Shown here: piece after piece, positions 1-8,640 of the stretch
How positions within the stretch are numbered: position 1 is the first letter of the stretch
Layout: every line of letters begins with the position of its first letter
Assembly (NCBI RefSeq): GCF_000423405.1
Contig: NZ_AUHX01000005.1
Location: 248,001 to 312,000 of the forward strand
DNA: 64,000 nucleotides
Direction of reading: 5' to 3'
Source of the DNA: Mesonia mobilis DSM 19841
Lineage (GTDB): Bacteria > Bacteroidota > Bacteroidia > Flavobacteriales > Flavobacteriaceae
Made by a program: the position numbers and the translations under genes
The notes under the pieces: model-generated
Databases searched by the model: none
Told to the model about the DNA's origin: nothing
What the model saw: the letters and a program-made list of their open reading frames with translations, nothing else

Positions 1-760
1 CAAATCCTCTTATTTTATTGAGCGCAGATGCTTCAATTTTTTCAAATAGATCTACATCCCAATCTTTCCATTTTTCAAATCCAAATTCTTTTTTATTCAA
101 ATTCGGCGGAATGTTACAAGCGATCATTGCTGCTTCAGCTAAAATAGTTCCGCTACCACACATCGGGTCTAAAAAATCTGATCTTCCGTCCCAACCCGAC
201 ATTAAAAGCATTCCGGCAGCCAAGACTTCGTTGATCGGTGCAATATTGGTGGCAGATTTATAACCTCTTTTATGTAACGATTGTCCTGAACTATCTAAAG
301 AAACGGTACATTGTACATCTTCAATATGAATATTAATCCTCAAATGCGGAAATTGAAGATCGACACTCGGTCTTCTTCCGGTGGTATTTCTAAAATAATC
401 GACAATCGCATCTTTACTTTTTAAAGCTATAAATTTACTGTGCGTAAATCTACGAGAATGCACCGTCGCATCGATCGCTAAAGAATCGGTAGCGTTTAAA
501 TATCGACTCCAATCGATGCTGTAAATTTTCTTGTAAAGATCTTCTTCAGAAAAAACTTTAAAGCTTTTGATGGGTTTTAAAATTTTTATGGCTGTTCTCA
601 AACACAAATTAGCTTTGTACATAAAACCTTTATCGCCAGAAAAACTCACGTTTCTCACGCCGGGCTTCACATCCATCGCGCCTAAATCTTTTAATTCTTT
701 CTCTAATAACGGCTCAAAACCAAACAAGGTTTTAGCAACCATTTTATAATTATTTCCCAT
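1..760 (-). CDS. THUMP-domain class I SAM-dependent RNA methyltransferase (RlmL N-half-like), 3' end outside window
   Basis: The reverse strand is open from an ATG at 760 to the left edge (about 253 codons), so the C-terminus is missing. Residues about 45-155 form the THUMP RNA-binding region and a SAM-binding motif I, DPMCGSGT, lies at residues 198-205. This layout is known from enzymes that make N2-methylguanine in 23S rRNA (RlmL type) or related RNA. The start MGNNYKMVAKT fits flavobacterial homologues; a second ATG at 742 is possible. The gene is divergent from another methyltransferase gene and has a good -7 box at 781-788. The family is certain; the exact RNA position modified is inferred. 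Confidence 0.88.
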   Translation of the reverse strand, partial: MGNNYKMVAKTLFGFEPLLEKELKDLGAMDVKPGVRNVSFSGDKGFMYKANLCLRTAIKILKPIKSFKVFSEEDLYKKIYSIDWSRYLNATDSLAIDATVHSRRFTHSKFIALKSKDAIVDYFRNTTGRRPSVDLQFPHLRINIHIEDVQCTVSLDSSGQSLHKRGYKSATNIAPINEVLAAGMLLMSGWDGRSDFLDPMCGSGTILAEAAMIACNIPPNLNKKEFGFEKWKDWDVDLFEKIEASALNKIRGF

Positions 761-780
761 AACAGAAGTTCTCTTAGCCG

Positions 781-788
781 CAAAAATA
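781..788 (-). promoter_or_regulatory. -7 box (TATTTTTG) for the leftward THUMP methyltransferase
   Basis: On the reverse strand the octamer matches TAnnTTTG, the Bacteroidota housekeeping -7 element. A TTTG (complement of 810-813) lies 21 bp upstream as a possible -33 element, inside the first codons of the divergent gene. Transcription would start near 777, leaving about 17 nt before the ATG at 760. Confidence 0.6.
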
Positions 789-791
789 CAT

Positions 792-799
792 TAATTTTG
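792..799 (+). promoter_or_regulatory. -7 box (TAATTTTG) for the rightward methyltransferase operon
   Basis: This matches TAnnTTTG. Transcription would start around 803, only a few bases before the ATG at 806, so the mRNA would have almost no leader. No perfect -33 TTG is seen; TTC at 769-771 sits 20 bp upstream. The box also contains the TTG at 797 that could be mistaken for a start codon. Confidence 0.6.
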
Positions 800-805
800 G
801 CGGCT

Positions 806-1537
806 ATGACAAAGGTTAATTCAAAATGGTATGCAGAATGGTTCAACACCAAGTATTACCATATTTTATATAAAGATCGAGATTACGAAGAAGCGCAACT
901 ATTTATGCAAAATCTAGTCGATTTCTTACAGCTTGATCCTTTAGCTAAAGTTTTAGATCTCGCCTGTGGTAAAGGTCGACATTCCATTTATTTACATCAA
1001 TTAGGTTTTCAAGTTACAGGAACAGATCTATCTAAAAATAGCATTGCTTTTGCCAAAAAACACGAAAAACCGGGACTTGAATTTAAAATTCAGGATATGT
1101 GCAAACCTTTATCTGAAGAGTTTGATGCGGTTTTTAATTTATTTACAAGCTTTGGCTATTTTAAAGATGAAACCAATAACCTCAACACCTTAAAAGCAAT
1201 TAAAGCTGAATTAAAACCCGGTGGTTATGGGGTGATCGATTTTATGAATGCCAAAAAAGTGATTCGTGAATTGGTTGCTGAAGACACTAAAACTGTAAAT
1301 GGAATTAAGTTTCATCAAAAACGCTGGGTTGAAAATAATTTTATCTTCAAACAAATTGATTTTAAAGATGATGGCGAATATTTTTCGTTTACAGAACGTG
1401 TAAAAGCACTAAGTCTGAAAGATTTTAAGAATTATTTCGACCAAGCAGGCATTCAACTTTTAAATGTTTTTGGAGACTATCATCTTCAAGATTTTGATGA
1501 AGAAACCTCAGATAGACTTATTTTAATTTTTCAGTAA
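806..1537 (+). CDS. class I SAM-dependent methyltransferase
   Basis: A protein of 243 residues with a Rossmann methyltransferase fold: motif I LDLACGKG at about residues 50-57, the acidic residue of the next strand in GTDLS, and a motif similar to UbiE/Methyltransf_25 proteins. The substrate cannot be told. I prefer the ATG at 806 over the TTG at 797 because the TTG lies within the -7 box. It leads an operon with a ZIP transporter 4 bp downstream and a DUF4268 protein; nothing in the sequence links their functions. Confidence 0.85.
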   Translation: MTKVNSKWYAEWFNTKYYHILYKDRDYEEAQLFMQNLVDFLQLDPLAKVLDLACGKGRHSIYLHQLGFQVTGTDLSKNSIAFAKKHEKPGLEFKIQDMCKPLSEEFDAVFNLFTSFGYFKDETNNLNTLKAIKAELKPGGYGVIDFMNAKKVIRELVAEDTKTVNGIKFHQKRWVENNFIFKQIDFKDDGEYFSFTERVKALSLKDFKNYFDQAGIQLLNVFGDYHLQDFDEETSDRLILIFQ

Positions 1538-1541
1538 GTAA

Positions 1542-2207
1542 ATGAATATACTTTTACCCATTATTGCGGTCGTTATCGGCTTTATTATTGCTTATTTTAT
1601 TAAAGCGAGTAGTACAACAATTAAACTTTTACTCTCGTTTAGCGGAGCGTTTTTACTTTCGATCACCGTTTTTGAATTTCTACCTGAAGTTTATCAAAAT
1701 TATGATCAAGCGATTGGTTTATTGATCATGGCAGGTATTTTACTGCAAATTTTCTTAGAGTTTTTATCGAAAGGTGCCGAGCACGGACATTTACACGAAA
1801 ATAAAGAGCGAAGCAGTTTTCCAGTGGCTTTGTTTGCGAGTTTGTGTTTGCATTCTTTACTAGAAGGTTCGCCTATTCATAACAACGAGCATTTACTTAT
1901 TGGCGTGGTGATTCATAAAATACCGATCGCAATTATTATTTCTTCTTTTTTACTGAATTCTAAACTTAGTAAAACTAAAGTCGCAGCATTTTTATTATTG
2001 TTTGCTTTAATGACACCTTTAGGAAGCTATTTGCAAGAAAATTTTGAATTTTTAAAAAATATTGAAAGGTACATTAATGCCTTAGTGATTGGTATATTTT
2101 TACACGTTTCTACCATTATTTTGTTTGAATCTTCAAAAAATCATCAATTCAACCTTTCTAAAATTTTGGTGATTATCGTTGGGGTGATCATTGCTTATCT
2201 CTTGTAA
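1542..2207 (+). CDS. ZIP family divalent metal transporter
   Basis: A polytopic membrane protein of 221 residues with about eight hydrophobic helices. The metal-path histidines typical of ZIP transporters are visible in HSLLEG (residues 104-109) and in the following helix IHKIP (H125). A histidine-bearing cytoplasmic loop, AEHGHLH, is at 79-85. ZIP proteins move zinc, iron or manganese into the cytoplasm; which metal is not readable here. It is 4 bp after the methyltransferase and 2 bp before the DUF4268 gene, so the three are very likely co-transcribed. No metalloregulator gene or operator is seen nearby. Confidence 0.85.
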   Translation: MNILLPIIAVVIGFIIAYFIKASSTTIKLLLSFSGAFLLSITVFEFLPEVYQNYDQAIGLLIMAGILLQIFLEFLSKGAEHGHLHENKERSSFPVALFASLCLHSLLEGSPIHNNEHLLIGVVIHKIPIAIIISSFLLNSKLSKTKVAAFLLLFALMTPLGSYLQENFEFLKNIERYINALVIGIFLHVSTIILFESSKNHQFNLSKILVIIVGVIIAYLL

Positions 2208-2209
2208 TT

Positions 2210-2638
2210 ATGTTTAGCAGAGAAGAATCTAAAAAAATACGAGAAGAGTTCTGGACAGAATTCGGCAAGCAAAGTCCGAAAAAATGGATCCTCTACAACA
2301 CGGGTATAAAAGAAGTGAATTTGAAGTTTCATTTTGATAACAAAAAGGCTTCCTTAGGTTTTTTAATCGATACGGAAGATGAAGTTCTAAAACCTTATTA
2401 TTTCGAAAAATTCACCAGTCTAAAAACGCTCATCCAATCTGACATTGATGAAGATATTGTGTTTGAAGAATATTACGAAACCGAAGTTGGTAAAATGGTA
2501 GCTTATATCTTTCTGCAACTATATAAGGTTAGCATTCATAACAAAAAAACTTGGACACAGGTTTTTGAGTTTTTCAATACCTATATGCCCAAGTTTGAAA
2601 TATTCTTTTTAGAATATAAAGATTTTATTGAGGGGTAA
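2210..2638 (+). CDS. DUF4268 domain protein
   Basis: A cytoplasmic protein of 142 residues without signal peptide or membrane helix, rich in acidic and aromatic residues. It resembles the DUF4268 family, found alone in flavobacteria and as a C-terminal part of some nuclease-like proteins elsewhere. No catalytic motif can be named. It is the last gene of the three-gene operon and is followed by a strong hairpin terminator. The family call rests on overall resemblance; function unknown. Confidence 0.7.
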   Translation: MFSREESKKIREEFWTEFGKQSPKKWILYNTGIKEVNLKFHFDNKKASLGFLIDTEDEVLKPYYFEKFTSLKTLIQSDIDEDIVFEEYYETEVGKMVAYIFLQLYKVSIHNKKTWTQVFEFFNTYMPKFEIFFLEYKDFIEG

Positions 2639-2671
2639 AACAACTCTTTTTAAGGATATTTTCTATAAAAA

Positions 2672-2697
2672 AAAGCTACTCCATAAAGAGTAGCTTT
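2672..2697. terminator. bidirectional hairpin terminator
   Basis: A 10-bp perfect stem (AAAGCTACTC / GAGTAGCTTT) with a 6-nt loop, between convergent DUF4268 and trxB. An A-run on the left and T-rich sequence on the right let it act in both directions. Confidence 0.85.
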
Positions 2698-2725
2698 CTC
2701 GTTATAATTAAAATCTATTTCAACC

Positions 2726-3697
2726 TTATGCAGAAACTTCTTCTTCACTTTCTACAGTTGCTAAGTAACGTTCTGCATCTAAAGCAGCCATACAACCGGT
2801 TCCGGCTGCAGTAACGGCTTGTCTATATTCTTTATCTTGCACATCTCCACTGGCAAATACTCCAGGAATATTTGTCTTAGTAGATTTTCCTTTGGTGATT
2901 AGGTAACCATCATCGTGCATATCTAATTGTCCTTTAAAAATTTCGGTATTCGGTTTGTGACCAATAGCAATAAATAATCCCGTAATTTTGATATCTTCTT
3001 TTTCTCCGGTTTGGTTATTTACAATACGAAGACCTTCTACTACTTGTTCTCCTAAAACTTCATCTACTTCAGAATTGTAGCGTAAATCAATATTTTTTGT
3101 ACTGGTTACTCGATGTTGCATTGCTTTTGAAGCTCGCATTTCATCTTTCCTCACCAACATCGTTACTTTAGAACAAATATTTGCTAAATAAGTAGCTTCT
3201 TCTGCAGCAGTATCTCCACCACCAACGATCGCTACTTCCTGACCTTTATAGAAAAAACCATCGCAAACCGCACAAGCTGAAACTCCACCGCCACGTAAAC
3301 GTTGCTCACTAGGCAATCCTAAATATTTTGCGGTAGCTCCCGTAGAAATAATTACGGTTTCTGCTTCAACCCAAGTTTTATTATCGATACAAGCTTTATG
3401 AATACCTCCTACCTCTTTTGCAAAATCTACTTCAGTAACCATCCCAATTCTTACTTGGGTACCAAAACGTTCTGCTTGTTGTTGTAATTGCACCATCATG
3501 GTTGGCCCATCAATGCCTTCAGGATAACCGGGAAAGTTATCAACTTCAGTAGTTGTAGTTAGCTGTCCGCCAGGCTCCATTCCTGTATACATTACCGGTT
3601 TTAAATCTGCTCGAGAAGCATAGATTGCTGCCGTATAACCTGCAGGACCAGAACCTATGATTAAACATTTTATTCTTTCTAATTTATCGTCTGCCAT
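2726..3697 (-). CDS. trxB: thioredoxin-disulfide reductase
   Basis: 323 residues, the usual length. The FAD-binding motif GSGPAG is at 15-20, the redox pair C142-A-V-C145 lies in the expected place, the NADPH-binding motif GGGDTA is at 159-164, and the C-terminal FAD segment SGDVQD is present. The enzyme passes electrons from NADPH through FAD to thioredoxin in the cytoplasm. It is a single-gene unit with the shared terminator at 2672-2697 behind it. No thioredoxin gene is adjacent. All key residues are intact. Confidence 0.97.
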   Translation of the reverse strand: MADDKLERIKCLIIGSGPAGYTAAIYASRADLKPVMYTGMEPGGQLTTTTEVDNFPGYPEGIDGPTMMVQLQQQAERFGTQVRIGMVTEVDFAKEVGGIHKACIDNKTWVEAETVIISTGATAKYLGLPSEQRLRGGGVSACAVCDGFFYKGQEVAIVGGGDTAAEEATYLANICSKVTMLVRKDEMRASKAMQHRVTSTKNIDLRYNSEVDEVLGEQVVEGLRIVNNQTGEKEDIKITGLFIAIGHKPNTEIFKGQLDMHDDGYLITKGKSTKTNIPGVFASGDVQDKEYRQAVTAAGTGCMAALDAERYLATVESEEEVSA

Positions 3698-3830
3698 AAT
3701 ATTCAGTTTTAAGAATTGTAAAAGTAGTAAGTTTCTTAAAAAACCTACAAGAAAAGTTATGAAGAGTTGTTATTTCAGTATAAATTGAAATAATAAATAC
3801 TACGAATTTTACATAAAAACTCAACTCCTG

Positions 3831-3860
3831 TTTGTGCATTTTAATATTTTGGTAAATTTG
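3831..3860 (+). promoter_or_regulatory. promoter of the tryptophan 2,3-dioxygenase family gene
   Basis: TTTG at 3831-3834, 18 bp, then TAAATTTG at 3853-3860: a textbook Bacteroidota -33/-7 pair. The transcript would start near 3865 and the ATG follows at 3879. Confidence 0.75.
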
Positions 3861-3878
3861 CTACAAATACATTAATAA

Positions 3879-4793
3879 ATGAACAAAAACGAATTAATTT
3901 CTAAGCTTGAAGAAAAATATACTAACCTAGGTGAAAATCCAGAAACTTATCTAAAAGGTTTACTTCAAGCAAAACCTTTAAATTATTGGGATTATATTGA
4001 AGTTGATTCGTTACTGTCGTTACAAAAACCGAGAACCGATTATCCAGATGAAGAGATCTTCATTATGTATCATCAAATCACTGAGCTGGTTCTAAAATTA
4101 ATGATCCACGAGTTAAAGCAACTCACTGGCGACAATCAGCCTTCTGAAGAAATTATTATTGAAAAAGTTTATCGACTTCGACGTTATACCAATATGTTAA
4201 TGACGTCTTTCGATGTGATGCGCTTCGGGATGGATTATGATGAATACAATATTTTTAGATCTACTTTGGCGCCAGCCAGCGGTTTTCAAAGTGCGCAGTT
4301 CAGGTATTTAGAGATTTTCACGACACCGCTAATTAATTTGATTAATGAAGACGGTAAAAAGCGTTTAAGCGAAAACCCTAGTATCGAAGAATATTTTGAA
4401 AATATTTATTGGCGTGATGCAGGTTACAATCGTGAAACCGGTAAAACTTCACTTACCCTTCGATTATTTGAAGAAAAATATTTAGAGAGCTTTGTTCAAT
4501 TAGCTAAAAAACTAGAAGGCAAAACCTTAGCCGATAAATTTAGATCTTTTAAAAACCCTTCAGAAGATCTAAAAACTGCTATGCGAGATTTCGATCATTA
4601 TTACAATGTCGAATGGCCATTGGTTCATCTTAAAACCGCACAACATTACTTAGATAAAAAAGGAGAAAATAAAGCTGCTACCGGAGGTTCGCAATGGAAA
4701 AAATACCTTCACCCTAAATTTCAGCAGCGAAAATTCTTTCCGTTTTTATGGACGCAGCAAGACATTATTGATTGGGGAAAAGATAGCGAATAA
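3879..4793 (+). CDS. tryptophan 2,3-dioxygenase family protein
   Basis: 304 residues. Family hallmarks are visible: YHQITE (64-69) in the helix near the substrate, SGFQSAQFRYLE (134-145), a candidate proximal haem-ligand histidine H250 in HLKTAQHYL, and the C-terminal ATGGSQW motif (267-273) corresponding to the substrate-binding TGG loop. The known reaction is haem-dependent opening of the L-tryptophan indole ring to N-formylkynurenine, the first step of the kynurenine route. No other kynurenine gene is nearby; acs follows 92-143 bp downstream, depending on which acs start is used. The family is well supported; substrate specificity is inferred. Confidence 0.88.
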   Translation: MNKNELISKLEEKYTNLGENPETYLKGLLQAKPLNYWDYIEVDSLLSLQKPRTDYPDEEIFIMYHQITELVLKLMIHELKQLTGDNQPSEEIIIEKVYRLRRYTNMLMTSFDVMRFGMDYDEYNIFRSTLAPASGFQSAQFRYLEIFTTPLINLINEDGKKRLSENPSIEEYFENIYWRDAGYNRETGKTSLTLRLFEEKYLESFVQLAKKLEGKTLADKFRSFKNPSEDLKTAMRDFDHYYNVEWPLVHLKTAQHYLDKKGENKAATGGSQWKKYLHPKFQQRKFFPFLWTQQDIIDWGKDSE

Positions 4794-4936
4794 TTCTTAG
4801 TAGACTTACACTTCTAGAGATCAGTTCAGTAGTTTTTCAGCAAAGAAAAATCTCGTCAACTTTCATATTTATTTAACAGCAAAGCGTGTTTCAATTGTTT
4901 AAATTGAAAGAAAAACAAACGCTAAACCAGCTATTG

Positions 4937-6856
4937 ATGAACTTTGATGAAAACCTACAAATAAAATCTTTCGCCAATTATAAAAAAGCCTACAGAGAAA
5001 GCGTCGAAAATCCTGAGAAATTCTGGGATGATGTCGCTAATCACTTCCTTTGGAAAGAAAAATGGAAAAACACCTTAAGTTGGGATTTTAAAAAGCCGGA
5101 AGTAAAATGGTTTGAAGGCGGAAAATTAAACATTACCGAAAATTGTTTAGATCGGCATCTCGAAACACAACCCAATAAAGACGCCATTATTTGGGAACCC
5201 AACGACCCTAATGAAGAATCGAGGCATATTACCTACAAACAACTCTACTTAAAAGTTTGTCAGTTCGCTAATGTTTTAAAAAATAACGGAATCGAGAAAG
5301 GAGATCGGGTTTGTATTTATATGCCGATGATCCCAGAATTAACCGTTGCGATGTTAGCTTGTGCGAGAATTGGAGCGATTCACTCGATTGTTTTTGCAGG
5401 CTTTTCAAGTGAAGCTATTGCCAGCAGAATTAATGATGCTGAATGTAAAATGCTTATTACGGCTAACAATTATTACCGCGGAAGAAAATCGATCGAGCTT
5501 AAAGATATTTGTGATGAAGCTTTAAAAAATACACCCTCAATAGAAACGGTAATTGTTTACAGAAGAACGGTAAACCCAACACCAATGAAAGAAGGTCGTG
5601 ATAAATTCTGGTTCGATGAGCTTCAAAAAGCTTATAATGATAATGAGGCAGAAGTGATGGATGCTGAAGATCCTTTATTTATTTTATACACTTCCGGTTC
5701 TACAGGAAAACCTAAAGGAATGGTGCATACTTCGGGCGGATATTTAATAGGAACAGCATTTACGTTTCAAAATGTATTTCAGCCTAAAAAAGATGATATT
5801 TATTGGTGTTCTGCCGATATTGGTTGGATCACAGGACATTCTTATATTGTTTACGGACCTTTAGCTTCCGGAGCAACTACAGTGATGTTTGAAGGTGTTC
5901 CCAGCTATCCCGATTATAATCGTTTTTGGGAAATTATTGAAAAATATAAAATCACTCAATTCTACACTGCTCCGACCGCCATTCGAGCGTTAGCAAAACA
6001 GCCTATTGCTCATGTAGAAAAGCACGATTTAAGTTCGCTTAAGGTTCTGGGTTCAGTAGGAGAACCGATTAATGAAGAAGCTTGGCATTGGTTTAACGAT
6101 AATATTGGGAAGGGAAATTGCCCTATCGTCGATACGTGGTGGCAAACTGAAACCGGATCGATTATGATCTCTCCACTGGCTGGCGTTACCGCTACCCGAC
6201 CAACTTTTGCTACATTACCGTTACCCGGTGTACAACCTGCGCTAATGGACGAAAACGGAAAAGAAATTGAATTTAATAATCAGCAAGCAGAAGGTCGTTT
6301 AGCTATAAAAGCGCCTTGGCCGGCAATTGCCAGAACCGTTTGGGGAGATCACGAACGTTATAAGAATACTTATTTTTCTGCGTACGAAAATAAATATTTT
6401 ACCGGCGATGCGGCATATCGCGATGCCTCCGGTAATTACAGAATCACGGGTCGTGTAGATGATGTAGTGATCGTTTCTGGTCATAATTTAGGAACCGCGC
6501 CTATTGAGAATGCGATTAACGAACACGAAAAAATAGCAGAAAGTGCAATTGTGGGCTATCCGCACGAAGTTAAAGGTAAATCGCTTTATGCTTTTGTAAT
6601 TTTGAATAATGATGAAGATGCTTCAGAAAAATTGAAGGAAGAAATTAGAAAGCAAGTTGCCAAAGTTATTGGTGCGATTGCTAAACCAGAGAAAATTCAG
6701 TTTGTACCGGAACTTCCTAAAACCAGAAGTGGTAAAATTATGCGTCGTATTTTACGAAAAATTGCGGCTAACCAAACAGAAGACCTAGGCGACATTTCAA
6801 CCTTAGAAAATGACGATATAGTCAAAAAAATTATCGATAAGGCCATTTTAGATTAA
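4937..6856 (+). CDS. acs: acetate--CoA ligase (acetyl-CoA synthetase)
   Basis: An ANL-superfamily adenylate-forming enzyme: N-terminal ACAS domain, P-loop-like YTSGSTGKPKG, the acetate-pocket tryptophan in DTWWQTET, and the C-terminal PKTRSGKIMRR whose lysine is the known acetylation-controlled catalytic residue. It makes acetyl-CoA from acetate, ATP and CoA. The ATG at 4937 gives 639 residues; an in-frame GTG at 4886 would add 17. I chose the ATG because the family domain starts shortly after it. The hinge-region motif reads GHNLGTAPIE instead of the common GHRIGTAEIE. Function is confident; start is less so. Confidence 0.93.
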   Translation: MNFDENLQIKSFANYKKAYRESVENPEKFWDDVANHFLWKEKWKNTLSWDFKKPEVKWFEGGKLNITENCLDRHLETQPNKDAIIWEPNDPNEESRHITYKQLYLKVCQFANVLKNNGIEKGDRVCIYMPMIPELTVAMLACARIGAIHSIVFAGFSSEAIASRINDAECKMLITANNYYRGRKSIELKDICDEALKNTPSIETVIVYRRTVNPTPMKEGRDKFWFDELQKAYNDNEAEVMDAEDPLFILYTSGSTGKPKGMVHTSGGYLIGTAFTFQNVFQPKKDDIYWCSADIGWITGHSYIVYGPLASGATTVMFEGVPSYPDYNRFWEIIEKYKITQFYTAPTAIRALAKQPIAHVEKHDLSSLKVLGSVGEPINEEAWHWFNDNIGKGNCPIVDTWWQTETGSIMISPLAGVTATRPTFATLPLPGVQPALMDENGKEIEFNNQQAEGRLAIKAPWPAIARTVWGDHERYKNTYFSAYENKYFTGDAAYRDASGNYRITGRVDDVVIVSGHNLGTAPIENAINEHEKIAESAIVGYPHEVKGKSLYAFVILNNDEDASEKLKEEIRKQVAKVIGAIAKPEKIQFVPELPKTRSGKIMRRILRKIAANQTEDLGDISTLENDDIVKKIIDKAILD

Positions 6857-6864
6857 CTTTGTTT

Positions 6865-6885
6865 TGCTGAAAAAAATTTTCAGCA
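6865..6885. other. perfect hairpin between acs and the serine hydrolase gene
   Basis: TGCTGAAAA, 3 nt, TTTTCAGCA: a 9-bp stem without a following T-run, ending 25 bp before the next ATG. It may be a weak terminator or an mRNA-end structure. The same GCTGAA/TTCAGC core recurs at 54862-54880. Confidence 0.45.
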
Positions 6886-6910
6886 TTCTAAAAGTAAATT
6901 TAATATAAGC

Positions 6911-7951
6911 ATGGCAACTAAAAAATCGAAGCGATTTATACAGGTCGTACTCTTGGTCTCTACCGTCGTTTCTTTATTTTTTGTGCCTTGGCCCATTGTT
7001 TTTGTCTGGCTAAAACCTTTACCAGATTCTATACAACAACAAGTTGATGCTGCTACCGATTATGGTTTTGAAGGGATTATTGTTTGTGTAGATCAAGCTC
7101 AAAATGAGCCTCAGTTTTATACTGCCGGTTACCACAACCGAGCGCAAAAAATACCGGCTCGACCAGATGCTTTATTTAAAATTGCGAGTGTTGGAAAGCT
7201 TTACGACGCCGTTGCAATTACTAAACTGGTAAATGACGATCAATTAGATTTAAGTGGAACGCTTGCCAATTATTTTCCTGAATTAGCTAATCGAATTGAA
7301 AACGCCAATGAGATCACTTTAAAAATGTTGGTGCAACATCGTAGCGGAATTCCCAATTATACCAATGTCCCGAATTTTTGGATGAATCCACCGCAAACTA
7401 ATCAGGAAACACTTGAGCTTATTTTAGACCAACCTGCAAATTTTTCTCCTGGGGAAGATTATGAATACTCCAACACAAATTATTTATTACTTACAGAATT
7501 AATTGAAAAAACGGTGGGTTTCTCTAAGTTTCAATATATAAAAGAGGAAATCTTGAAACCGCTTCAACTTAAAAACACCTACGGTTCTCTTCAAGAAATA
7601 GATATGAATCGATTAATGAGCGGTTATTATGTGGGAATTGAAGAAGATATGAAAACCGATGATAACGGTTCAATGATCGCCACTGCAGAAGATGTGGCTA
7701 AATTTATTCGAGCTTTAAATGACAGAAGTATTTTTACTGAAAATGAAGCTGAAATTTATGCTGATTTATATAGATATGGTCATACAGGACTTATCCCGGG
7801 TTACCAAACCATTGCTAACTATCACAAAGAGCTCGACGCTGTCGTGATTCAATTTACCAATACCACAGATTTTAATGGTTATGAATGGAGTCTTTCTGAA
7901 ATTAATTACAACCGAATTATCAAAATTCTTGAGCGAAAGCAAAACCAATAA
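6911..7951 (+). CDS. serine hydrolase of the beta-lactamase (class C/PBP4-type) family
   Basis: 346 residues, with an N-terminal hydrophobic helix (about 9-34) acting as anchor or uncleaved signal, so the catalytic domain is probably periplasmic. The three active-site motifs are visible: S93-V-G-K96, Y186-S-N188 and H291-T-G293 (HTG in place of KTG, as in many esterase-like members). Such proteins act as esterases, D-aminopeptidases or carboxypeptidases; the substrate is not readable. It stands alone between acs and a convergent gene. Confidence 0.82.
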   Translation: MATKKSKRFIQVVLLVSTVVSLFFVPWPIVFVWLKPLPDSIQQQVDAATDYGFEGIIVCVDQAQNEPQFYTAGYHNRAQKIPARPDALFKIASVGKLYDAVAITKLVNDDQLDLSGTLANYFPELANRIENANEITLKMLVQHRSGIPNYTNVPNFWMNPPQTNQETLELILDQPANFSPGEDYEYSNTNYLLLTELIEKTVGFSKFQYIKEEILKPLQLKNTYGSLQEIDMNRLMSGYYVGIEEDMKTDDNGSMIATAEDVAKFIRALNDRSIFTENEAEIYADLYRYGHTGLIPGYQTIANYHKELDAVVIQFTNTTDFNGYEWSLSEINYNRIIKILERKQNQ

Positions 7952-7954
7952 AAA

Positions 7955-7981
7955 AGAGATTAGCTTATAAAGCTAAATCTC
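7955..7981. terminator. convergent hairpin terminator overlapping the 3' end of the YciO gene
   Basis: GAGATTAGCT and AGCTAAATCTC pair with a one-base bulge around a short loop. The structure overlaps the last codons of the leftward gene and sits right behind the serine hydrolase stop. Confidence 0.65.
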
Positions 7982-8582
7982 CTTTTCCTTCTCTTATTAC
8001 TTCAGGTTCGCCTTCGGTAAGATCGATTACGGTAGAAGCTACATTATCACCATAACCACCGTCGACAACAATATCAACCAACTTATCCCACTTTTCTGCA
8101 ATTAATTCTGGATCTGTGGTATACTCGATCACCTCATCGTCATCTTTTATTGAAGTTGAAACAATTGGATTGCCTAATTTATTGACGATTGCCTGACAAA
8201 TTTTATTATCGGGAACACGAATACCTACTGTTTTTTTCTTCTTAAAAACCGTTGGCAGATTATTACTTCCCGGAAGAATAAACGTGTATGGTCCCGGTAA
8301 ATTTCGCTTTAAAAGTTTAAAAGTACTGTTATCGATTTGTTTTGCATACTCAGAGAGATTGCTTAAATCTTCGCAGATAAATGAGAAGTTTGCTTTTTCT
8401 AATTTCACTCCTTTGATCTTTGCGATTTTCTCTAATGCTGAATTATTCGTGATATCGCAACCTAAACCATAAACCGTATCGGTTGGGTAAATAATGAGTC
8501 CGCCTTTTTTTAAAACGTCTACTACTTTTGCTATTTCTTTAGGATTAGGGTTTTCTTCGTAAATCTTAATAAGTTCTGCCAT
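7965..8582 (-). CDS. Sua5/YciO/YrdC family L-threonylcarbamoyladenylate synthase
   Basis: 205 residues made of one YrdC-like domain. Residues about 25-42 (GGLIIYPTDTVYGLG) form the nucleotide and threonine binding pocket of the family, and LPGPYTFIL and STVIDLT are further conserved blocks. Known TsaC/Sua5 enzymes make the threonylcarbamoyl-AMP needed for t6A37 in tRNA. The motif pattern (GNPIVSTS, VDIVVDGGYG) is closer to E. coli YciO than to TsaC, so the in vivo role is a little uncertain. Single-gene unit. Confidence 0.88.
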   Translation of the reverse strand: MAELIKIYEENPNPKEIAKVVDVLKKGGLIIYPTDTVYGLGCDITNNSALEKIAKIKGVKLEKANFSFICEDLSNLSEYAKQIDNSTFKLLKRNLPGPYTFILPGSNNLPTVFKKKKTVGIRVPDNKICQAIVNKLGNPIVSTSIKDDDEVIEYTTDPELIAEKWDKLVDIVVDGGYGDNVASTVIDLTEGEPEVIREGKGDLAL

Positions 8583-8640
8583 GGGCTTTAGTTTTTATTG
8601 AAAATTTACGAAAAAAATTGAAGTTATCAGGTACTTCAAC

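Noticed and set aside
797-805. TTG start for the methyltransferase at 797
   Set aside because: The TTG is part of the -7 box TAATTTTG; the ATG at 806 fits the promoter and the homologues better.
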